Source: Mesocentrotus franciscanus
Lineage: Eukaryota > Echinodermata > Echinoidea > Camarodonta > Strongylocentrotidae
Assembly (NCBI GenBank): GCA_037976565.1
Contig: CP137675.1
Coordinates: 11,674,534 to 11,738,533, forward strand
DNA length: 64,000 nt
Reading direction: 5' to 3'
This document shows, piece by piece, positions 54,971-64,000 of the stretch. Position 1 is the first letter of the stretch; the number at the start of each line of letters is the position of its first letter. A program made the position numbers and the translations under genes. The notes under the pieces were generated by a model. The model searched no databases, was not told the origin of the DNA, and saw only the letters and a list, made by a program, of their open reading frames with translations.

Positions 54971-56483
54971 TTTGATAGAGTGTTGCAATGTCTTGAATGT
55001 ATTAATAGTCTACACCCTGTCTAAATACATATACTATCATTCTTACACTGTATATCACACTCGTTTCATGTTTATCTTAACTTTAAATCTAGATAAAAAT
55101 CAATACCTTCGCTATGTGTCGTCTTTTTAATTTTTCTGTAGGTAATGTTAGTGATTGCCCCAATTTTTACATTTCAATAGTATACATTCATAGTCTTGAA
55201 TAAGGAGACACAGTCGGCAAGTTTTGGCGGAGTCCTGAGCATATTGTTTCCGTTCAAAAATTTATCTAATTCCTCTACTTTTGAGGTATGTGTAAACAGT
55301 TTTATCAATTAAAAACTACCTGTCTGAAGGGATTTCATTAATTTCAATAATTTTCTAATACAGTCTTCAGTCATTCGCATATTTTCTGCAAATGCAGAGC
55401 TCTCCCGGCATGCTACTCAAAAATATCATGAGTGAAAGATATATGTTCTACCGTATTCAAAAGGTTTGATTTTACAAACATTCTACACAGAAAATGCTCA
55501 GTACATAAGCAGCCAATCGTTAGTCTGCAGGCACGGACTCTAGTTTGACAAGTTACCACGATTCCTAAAACCTTGAGCAGAGCCTAGCTCTGTTAGTCTC
55601 TGGCTGTGTCCGGAGCAGCTTAAGTACAGAGCCTGTGCAGTATGCCGTCCGCCTAGTCTCATAGTGCAGACACTGTCACGCACAACAACTGACAAGGTTT
55701 CGTGCCTGCAAACTAGTCAAACATACGTATATCAAATGTCATTGTATCTATAGGGAAACATATTTCTGCCCAACAGATTGACTCACTCATCCGTGCTCAG
55801 CTGCTTCAAGGATAAATTAGATTCTTGCAGAAATACCCCATTCATCATCCATCACCATTTAGGCATTGAATCTTGGTTTAGGAATTGCATATTTTGGTCG
55901 TGAAATACTTAAAGAATTCGTACCTTTTGACTTTGATAGTCAATGAATGATCACAGTATGTTCAAGTGTGTGTCATGTCATGCTGCTAAAGCATGTATTT
56001 TTTGTGTATACGTAACAATTTTTATGACGTAGATCATACCCTAGGCATTTTCAACAGTTATCAACGTGTACAGCTGTAGGTACATATAAAATATGATATA
56101 CAGCATTTATTCATATCATATGAAGTATGTACTCCAAAATACCAAACCTATTGCTTGGAGTGAAATCTCTTTATTTTTTGCCTTATTCACCTACAGCAAT
56201 ATACATCATATATGATTTGAATTGTTTGTGACTATGCTGTAAGTATGTGGAGCTTTGTAGATAACAAAGAGAATGAATAACACTAAACAGAGTATCCATG
56301 ATATTCTATAGGGTACTTTCGATTCTCACACCAAACATCATCTCTTGCTTCAAGTCACTTGAGAGTGAAGACAAACACAAAATTATGTCATCTCTTTCTC
56401 TCTCTCTGCGATGGTGATTCAACAATTAAAATGATAGATGGTGAATAGAACAGGCCATTTTCGTAATGTAACCAAATTTCTAC
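54971..56483. other. 3' flank or extended 3' UTR, nothing recognised
   Basis: AT-rich. No coding signal and no clear repeat. Confidence 0.4.
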
Positions 56484-56881
56484 TTAAAGGCATTGTTTAA
56501 CAATGTTTCCAGTTTTACAACTCTGAGATGCATGGACCTACGTGTTATCAGTGTCTGTGATATGGTGTAATATTGAAGCTCTAAAAAATTGCGCTTCAAA
56601 ATGATCATGATGTGCTTCAAAAAAGTAAAAATCTTTGAGTGACCGGTTTTACCATACTCATTTTCCCCAATAGACTGTAGTGTTATAAAAGCTGTTCGTA
56701 GGGAAAACCGTTTCTGAAATTTCGAATTCCAATCATAAATATCTTGATAATCAAACGTGCGATTGGCTTGTAAAAGTCATGGGATTCATTTCTAACCTAA
56801 AGGTTTATAATTATGATTGCAGCATGAGCTAAATCCAGGATTTTGTTTAGAATCAGAGGCAAAGTTACCTAATACCTTTAA
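56484..56881. mobile_element. TTAA MITE family C, 398 bp, most complete copy
   Basis: TTAAAGGCATTGTTTAACAA at the left and TACCTAATACCTTTAA at the right, with TTAA at both ends and a short inverted terminus (TTAAAGG/CCTTTAA). Confidence 0.8.
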
Positions 56882-57208
56882 AAGTACCTTGATACAAATT
56901 ATTTCAAGCACCTGTTACAAATAATTGTATTTCAATAGTCAGAATGCAAATTGCATATATTACGTGTTGTGAGCTAGGGCAAGCCATAATGTTTGTCCTG
57001 TTTAGCAACAACGAATGTATGCAATTTGAATTCTGACTATTGACATACAGCTATTCGTAACAGGTGAAAGAAATGAATTGTATTGAGGCACTTTACAAAG
57101 GCATATCCGGTATGCATAAATTTGGTTACAATGCGAAAATTCGTATTCGGTTCGGTGTCGATCTCGGTGTGACTGGTATATTTATACTCTCCCGATCATA
57201 TACATGTA
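56882..57208. other. Short inverted-repeat region
   Basis: 'caaataattgtatttcaata' and 'gtcagaatgcaaattgcata' near 56925-56960 are partly mirrored at 57015-57060 ('atgcaatttgaattctgact'). It is probably a decayed foldback element. Confidence 0.5.
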
Positions 57209-57313
57209 CAGTCAAACCTGCCTCATAGTGGTCACCTCTCTAGAAAGGCCACCTGTCTACAGCGGCCACTTTTTCTGTTTCCCTTGAGTAGCCTTTATAG
57301 ACAGGGTTGACTG
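57209..57313. mobile_element. 105-bp TA-flanked MITE
   Basis: CAGTCAAACCTG at the left and CAGGGTTGACTG at the right, with TA on each side. The body 'gtggtcacctctctagaaag' is of the widespread mariner-like 'GTGGCCACCT' type. Decayed relatives lie near 60090-60195 and 60365-60420. Confidence 0.8.
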
Positions 57314-59330
57314 TACATGAATCTTTCCAAATCTGGTTGTAGTTGGATCATACATGTACATGTGTTGTGGCCTAGTGAATAATGAATACACGGTACTCTA
57401 GTTTAACATGTATAGCATTATTTTTATCACTTCATACTCATAGCTTGTACAGATAAATTGATGTAGAATTCAGGATATATATTTTTCAAGATACAAGAGG
57501 TTAAAGTTCATTTCATCGACTTGAAAACAGCTGAATATTAATACCAGTATTTGCTCTAAATGTATATCATTTTCAAATGACAGTATATAGATGAGGAAAG
57601 TTGGTTCCAGTATATAGCAATGTTTAAAAAAAACAAAAAAGAATGACTGCCAATACACAAAAATATAATTTGCAAGCGATAAAGTCACTATTAAAATGCA
57701 ATTTAAATTTCTTATAGTCACTTTTTTTTTCATCGGAAATGAGTCATGTCAGATAAATATTTCATTTGTATCTTGTCATTAAAAGGCAACAGCAAGGCAC
57801 TGATATCTGCTTGTACTGGTGCAGATGGTATGATAATGGAGTAATATATACAAGACAAATCAGAAATATATTGATTTACTTGTGATGAGCAGTGTAAAAC
57901 ACAAAAGATACGACAAGCAATTATTGCCCCAAAATTTAAGTCTCTGTAAATTTGGTTTATCAAATTGACAATGAAGGTTGTGTAGGATGGGATTTTATTA
58001 GCAGTCAAATCTTTCATTTCTTTTGTTTAATGAATACATCATGATGTAACTCGGTATATTGTTCAGAATATCATAGATTTTTAACTAAGATTGTAAGCTC
58101 ATTAAAAAAAAAAACTAGTTTCTAAGCATTTATGGCACATCCATACCATATTTTTGAAAGGTTTAATATGAAGTGTAATTTGAAATTTTGTTTCTGTGGA
58201 TTGTATGACATAGGCTCAATTGCTCCTAGAAAATTCTAATTCTAGTTGAATTTTTGTCTTCAACCGTTGATCCAGCACTAGACCTAACCTTAATGCTAAA
58301 TCTAAACTTAATCTGAGTCCCATTTCAAACCAAAGAACTAATCCTATGCCTTTGATGAAATATAACCTGGGGCAAATACTGAATCACCATTATTGAAGTT
58401 ATATTACAGAGGCCAATGCATGACAATTATTTGCTTTTCTCGCTCGCCTACACTTATGTCATATATTTGGGTTGTTTGTATTCTCTTGCTGTGAATATCA
58501 TTCGATACAACTCATTTCATTCATATTATTTACAGTGCATTTATTTCAAAGAGTTAGCCATTTATGATTCATATGAAGAAGTTATATTTCTGTGTACAAA
58601 GCTATATTGATTATAATTGCTTTGCCTGTGTTTTTGTGTGTAGCTTTTCCATCCATGTATGTGCTTGTTATGTTTATATTTCATTGTCTAACCTGTATAT
58701 CTTTTCCTTTGCTCATTTTCCCCTATATTTTGAAGGTTCCCTAAAAGTGTTGACATAAATGGAAAAGGTTCATAACACTACAGTGCTCATGAGTGATGGT
58801 AACTTTTGTTTCAATTTGGAAATGGATATTAGAAAATGATATGTTTTACTAAATACAATCCAAATTGTGATATTCATAATGGAAGGAGGTTAAAAGAGAA
58901 CTATACTGGTATATCAATTTGATGTATCCATTTCCTAAAACGAAGGTGATGATTAAAAAACAAACTTTAAAATGTGTTGGAGATTTTATTTTCCTATAAC
59001 AATTTATTTCCAATGAGTTATATGAAGAGATATCTCAGATTCTTGGTTTATTAATAGAGGTATTAATCATAATGGCTCTGTAGGACTTCATTTCTTTCTC
59101 CATTTTCTATCATGGTTTCAAAAGTATCTGTATTTTGTATATTTTGTTTGTGTCTTCAGCCTTTTTATTTCACCAACAAATTATTATTACCTAGCATACA
59201 TTGTTTTATCTGTAAAAAGAGAAAAAAAATGTAATGAGAATCTATGCTTTATTGTTTTATTGTTTCATTAAAAGTCCAAAAACTCCTCCCTCCCTCTCCC
59301 TCTCTCTCTGTAAGAGTATCATGGAAAAAA
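57314..59330. other. AT-rich flank, nothing recognised
   Basis: Only short open frames without domain signals. Confidence 0.4.
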
Positions 59331-59652
59331 AAATGGTGCCCTGAAAAGAATGGCTCTTCAAATGCCCTCACATACAAAATATGACAAGTAACGGCTAATG
59401 GTCATGGACCACTACTTTCATGCCACATGTTTGTGTAGTCCCAGATACACATTTATGTGTCCGTTCATGTGACCTTTAGCAAAACTGGCCAAATTTCTTA
59501 TCATTTTGATGAATCCAAAACCTCACGGTATACACCAATACTGCTATATGATAATCTGCTACATGATCAGCCGTTTCCAATTATTTCCAAACAGTTTCTT
59601 TCACAATGCAATCGCATGACCAGAACTCAACTTTATATATTTTTTTTTAAAG
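59331..59652 (-). mobile_element. TTAA MITE family B copy
   Basis: The interior 'gaatggctcttcaaatgccc' and 'gcatgaccagaactcaactt' match the inverse of 25102-25501. The right terminus has expanded T/A runs and the left terminus is truncated. Confidence 0.75.
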
Positions 59653-60664
59653 TTCTGGAAACCATCAAGTGAGAGCCAGAATGCTTTTTAAAATTGTTAG
59701 CACCTTTCTGGCATTTTATATCATGGTATATTTAAAGAATTGATCTTCATTATGTTCCATGAATGTTAAAAAGAGAATATCACTGTAGAAAATGTTCACA
59801 TATATGTGTAGTTTTGATGAGATATAAGATGATTATTTCAATGCAGGCATTGTAATCAGAATATTGTTTGTTTGTCCCATGCCCACCTTACGATTGTTTT
59901 GTCTATTAATTCATCAAGAATAAAATTTAATCAGCAGAATGAATTTTCCATTTGAAATGAAAATAAATTTAGTGCATATATGATCAATAGATTTATTTTG
60001 CATTCATCAAACTGTATTGATACTTCTCCCTCCTCCTCCCTTCAAAGTCAGAGAAAACAAGAATATAACCATAAGAACTCACCATTTAGCCAATGTAGTC
60101 ACCCTTGAAATACACCATAAAACATGTCTATAATGGCCAGATGAAGGAGAGGGTGCAGGTGACCACTGTTCACAAATAACCTTCCTAGACAGGCTTTGTA
60201 ATTCATATCATCTGTTTTTTAGCCCGAAGGGTATATACACCCTTTGGTTAAAGGAACCGGGTGGCTCCTGAAAAGCCTATGGGAATTAGGGAATTCAATA
60301 GTCAATAGGTTAAAGTATATGACTTGATGTTCTTCTGGCTTGGCTTCAAAACAGACAATATTTTTGTCTGGAGGGAGCAGCGATGACCACTATGAACAGG
60401 TGGCCCACTATTAAAGACAGATGTGACTTCTTCAAACAGTTGTACGAAATCGTGCATGTAGATATTCACAAAGAGCTTTAATATGTTTTATACCATTCCA
60501 TTCTAATTATTAGTCGCTATATTAAAAGAAATTATATGCAACCCACTGTAAAGGCTTGTTCACATATGGTATGGTTTAATGCAGGTTTTTTTCAAGCATT
60601 CTGCCCTTCACATCTTATGTGAACAAACCTTATCGAGATAAAGATTTTTATTGTTAAAAACATG
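59653..60664. other. 3' flank with a decayed hairpin and mariner-like remnants
   Basis: 59670-59715 holds a weak GAGCCAGAA hairpin. 60090-60195 and 60365-60420 carry pieces related to the CAGTCAAACC MITE. 60550-60640 has inverted 'ggcttgttcacatatggtat' and 'cttatgtgaacaaacctt'. Confidence 0.45.
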
Positions 60665-61162
60665 AAAGCATCATTCAGATATGATGCAGCAAAACCACAG
60701 CGTTTTTTTAATGACGTAAAGCGTAAAGCATGACACATTTTCTATCAACATAGAAGTGTCGAAATGAAAAGGTCGTGGGTTCGATCCCTGACACAGAAGT
60801 CCTTTGGCAATGCATTAAGCTACATTTGCCACTCCATACCCAGGAGAGAAATGGGGACCTGGTAGGATGACAAAAGCCTCTGTGTTAGTAATTGCCATAT
60901 GCCCTCACAGTGACCATACGTTATGGATACTCCCCAAGGAGTGGACATGGTGCGCATTGTGCGTGAATGAATCTGATGATCGGGGTAATAATATCTGTAA
61001 AGGGCTTAGAGACGGTATTTCGTATTAAGCGCTATATAAATCCAGATTATTATTATTATTATTATCTTATAACACAGAGCTGAGTGAATACGCACAGGAC
61101 CTGTGTTGCGCGGTGGGGTTTTTTTATGGCGGTTTACCGCATCATATCTGAACGAGCCTTAA
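60665..61162. mobile_element. TTCAGATATGATGC MITE interrupted by a SINE
   Basis: Left 'cattcagatatgatgcagca' and right 'ggtttaccgcatcatatctg' with 'aacgagcctta' are the two ends of one MITE. The SINE at 60751-61065 separates them. Confidence 0.65.
60751..61065 (+). mobile_element. tRNA-derived SINE with (ATT)n tail
   Basis: B box GGTTCGATCCC at 60778. The body 'ctacatttgccactccatac' and 'ggatactccccaaggagtgg' leads to the tail 'aagcgctatataaatccaga' and (TTA)n. No convincing A box upstream, so the head is truncated. Confidence 0.75.
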
Positions 61163-62243
61163 GAACGTAACATCAGAGGAACAAGACTCTTCTATTACCT
61201 GATCAAGATAAATTTCATTTAAAATGCAAGACCAAGGCAAAAGAATTTACATGTAATCCAGACTTTCAAGAGTTTCCCTGTCTTAGTAATTAACGTTGAA
61301 TTAAAGAACAGTATATTCTGAAAGTGATTTCACTTACAGTGCATAAGATTTAATTAACTAATAGTTGATTTCTTGAGTACAATCCTGACTACTGTTATTT
61401 CTAATCTATTTTTGTTTGTGATTTCTGATTTCTGAAATTGTATTAAAGTATATTATTGTGTAGTTATCAAATAACTTTAATTTTGTAATTTAGCTGGTTT
61501 CAAGATCTAACAAATTTGGAAGTGGAATATATGAAAGTCATTTCTGTACCAAAATTTGCTGTACAAAGAAAAGAGCACACACCATTTATACATGTATCAG
61601 TTGTATTTACGGACACATGAAATAGCTGTTGTATAAAAATGCAAGATACAAAGTTATGTCATTGTATGAAAATGATAATAAATAAGCCTTGTTACGTGCC
61701 TGTGAAAAGGACTATTTGTGCATTTTGCTCGTTTGTCATTATTTTCATTGTTTTACTTCTCCTCTTTCTCTTCTCTCTCTCCCTCTGAGCTGTTTTTCCA
61801 TTTATCACTGCTATATGTTTTAGATCTTGCATTTCCTTTTTAGAAATTATATCTAGGTAAATTTAAGCAATATCCATTGTTAGCTCTGTTATAATTTACC
61901 AGGGGGTAAGGTTTGATGACACTTTTAGTGGGGATGGGATATTGGACAAATTTTTCCAACAATTTGTGAAAGATTTTCCTTGTACAAGATAATCAATGGA
62001 TTCTCACACTTTCAATTTGGCTTAAAGTTTACCAGTCACCTGAAAAATAATTTATATATTGTTAAAATGTATAAAATCAACCCCAAAATTTTTTTGCCTG
62101 GCATTGTATAGGTTCCATGGGCTGTCAGATGGGCAGCCTATTATATGCAAGTGGTCTACTCAACAAGATGTTTTAGTGTTTTTAAACAGTGATATCTCTT
62201 TGTAGAAGTAATATTTGAAGGTTAAATTTTAAATACAGTATAG
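61163..62243. other. AT-rich flank with a candidate polyadenylation site
   Basis: 'gataataaataagcc' at about 61677 followed by 'gttacgtgcctgtg' is a plausible distal poly(A) site. Nothing else recognised. Confidence 0.35.
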
Positions 62244-62702
62244 CAGAGCTGCCAACCATTACGTTTTTCCGGGAATTCTGTTTTTTACTCCAAATTACGG
62301 TAGTACGTTTTTTCTTCATGATAAAATACTTTTTCTTTTCTTTCTTTTTTTAACATACCGCACGTCAATCAACTGCCCTAAAATGTTGATTTGATCTCAA
62401 TTTCAATATAAAACTAAGGTTTAAACATACTTGGAAACATACTTAAAGAGAAAAATATTCTCAAAAAGAATGAAACGCCAATTATACCAAAATAACAACC
62501 AAAAAATACCTACTTGTAAATAAACTATAGGTCCTAATATGGAGGAAAAAAACAGCATGAGGAATTGACATTTCTGCATTGGAAGTGTGTCGCGCATGGT
62601 TATAAGTTTCGTTTTAATGAATTCCTTTTTTTTGCCTGAAATTCCTTTTTTTTTACATCATGGTTCCTTTTTTTGGTCGCACAACTAAGGTTGGCAGCTC
62701 TG
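62244..62702. mobile_element. 459-bp DNA transposon remnant with CAGAGCTGCCAACC ends
   Basis: CAGAGCTGCCAACC at the left and GGTTGGCAGCTCTG at the right. 'gtatag' flanks both ends, consistent with a 6-8-bp target duplication. Interior T-rich blocks such as 'tacgttttttcttcatg' and 'ggttcctttttttggtcgc'. No transposase. Confidence 0.8.
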
Positions 62703-62980
62703 GTATAGCGACATGAAACCCCTTACATCACTTACATCATGAGCAAAATATGTTTTGGCGATTGGTATACTATTTTGAATGGAGTGTCCTGTCATCTCAC
62801 AAGTGATGCTCCCTGTCAATTTTACTTTGACAAATTATTGTCCCTTTGCTCCTTGTAAGGTTTGGAAACTTTGGATAGTGAGATGAATATGAAAGACAAA
62901 ATTACAATAATATCAAACTCGTGAAGCTTCCGACTTTGAGTTTGCACCACTTGTAGTATTTGTAATAAATGCAATGTAAT

Positions 62981-63155
62981 GGTGGCCCTGAAGGGACATC
63001 GCGAATAGACGAAATCGCGAATTATTCGCGACGAAATTGACGACATTGTGAATTTTGTCGCGAATAATTCACGATTTCGTCTATTCGCCACGTCGTGAAT
63101 TTCGTCGCGAATAATTCGCGATTTTACGATTCGCCATGTCCCTTTTAGGGCCACC
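62981..63155. mobile_element. 175-bp CpG-rich foldback MITE
   Basis: GGTGGCCCTGAAGGGACAT at the left and ATGTCCCTTTTAGGGCCACC at the right. The interior is built of repeated TCGCGAATAATTCGCGA-type palindromes and 'acgaaat/atttcgt' blocks. Confidence 0.85.
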
Positions 63156-63255
63156 ATACAATGTAGTGTTCCATACGTGTATTTAAACCCAGAACTTGTA
63201 GTAGCATTATTATCAAGGAATTTACAAAGGTACATGCCCATTTTCTCTCTTCTTT

Positions 63256-63330
63256 TCACACATACACACACACACACACACTCTCTCTCTTTCTCTCTCC
63301 CCCTCTCTCTCTCCCTCCCTCTCTTTCATC
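63256..63330. repeat. (CA)n-(CT)n microsatellite
   Basis: 'acacacacacacacacac' followed by 'tctctctctttctctctc'. Confidence 0.9.
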
Positions 63331-64000
63331 TCCATCACATTTGTTTAAAAGTGCTCTTTGTTTTACATTTCTCCTAATGTAAGTGCACATACTCTTCATA
63401 GGTGTCTTTCGTTCTGTCCATCTCTCTTTCCCTAATTTGCCTGTCTATTACTCTACACAAGAACTTTTCTAATGAGTTTCATACATAATGCAGGTGTATA
63501 AATGAACAAAAACCACAACATAAGACCAACAATCATTGCATTTCAATTCACAACCATCCATCTACCATTTTTCAATCAAATACAAATGAATCATACTGTC
63601 TTCCAATAGTAAATTGCTTCATTTTAATGACATGTAAATCAAGTCCCATGTCATTGGGGAATTTCCCCAATGAGTAATTTTTATTTCCATATAATTTCAT
63701 ACATCATGTATAAAGTTTTATCTCCCATAGGATCTTGCTATACATGAGAAGAATGGTAAAAAAGCGATTTTTAAGTAGATACCATTATTTTGTTTCCTTC
63801 CTTTCCTTTCATTTCTTGGCACCATATTTTGGTTTCCATAGATAGTAATATAAAATATTACACAGCTTACAAATGTCTCAAAATTTTATGCAAAATTTTC
63901 TCAAATTTCAAGCATGGCTCTATTACAATGGTTACTCATGATGACCTGAAGTTTGCCAGAGGCTACCTGACTTGGCATCAAATAATTTAGGAAACATGAA
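63331..64000. other. AT-rich flank, nothing recognised
   Basis: Around 63645-63672 'atgtcattggggaatttcc' overlaps an inverted 'ccaatgag', a short hairpin. No gene signal. Confidence 0.35.

Noticed and set aside
60770..60800. Possible tRNA gene because of GGTTCGATCCC
   Set aside because: Only a B box is present, with no cloverleaf or A box. It belongs to a SINE, as do the boxes at 37722-37771 and 29970-29995.

Overview
The window is 64 kb of AT-rich animal genomic DNA and contains no bacterial features. It carries one recognisable protein-coding gene on the + strand: most of a sorting nexin 27 (SNX27) orthologue, a PDZ-PX-FERM-like endosomal cargo adaptor. Ten coding exons with GT-AG borders and compatible phases lie between 9119 and 53436. 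They encode about 432 residues, from the middle of the PDZ domain to the C-terminus. The exons for the N-terminus and the first half of the PDZ domain were not found and probably lie upstream of the window. Invertebrate-type repeats and intron sizes of 0.4-13 kb suggest a marine deuterostome, most likely an echinoderm such as a sea urchin. That assignment is inference.

Layout. 1-9118: 5' flank or intron with two transposon-like elements and a 1-kb GACA/GAGA array. 9119-9350: second half of the PDZ domain. 9351-13841: an intron with a 156-168-bp satellite and three broken tandem copies of the front of the PX exon. 13842-14034: PX domain. 14035-26791: a large intron with diverged tandem repeats, a LINE relic, hairpins and MITEs. 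26792-26874: PX end and linker. 38349-42030: F1 and the first half of F2. 46495-46587: second half of F2. 47494-53436: F3 module and stop. A further spliced segment (to 53608, then 54523 onward) forms a 3' UTR or an alternative acidic tail, with AATAAA at 54949. 54970-64000 is 3' flank or extended 3' UTR filled with repeats.

Two themes stand out. First, the locus is full of low-copy, diverged tandem duplications with units of about 56-550 bp. In three places the unit includes part of a coding exon (PX, F1, F2), leaving decayed exon copies of which two keep an in-frame exon-like stretch. Second, the introns hold a varied set of non-autonomous elements: TA-flanked foldback elements, three TTAA-flanked MITE families, several terminal-inverted-repeat families, and SINEs whose 3' tails match the 3' tail of the LINE relic in the same gene. 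An open frame in the terminal exons, offset from the SNX27 frame and ending in a long glutamate-rich stretch, crosses a splice junction in phase and deserves transcript evidence.
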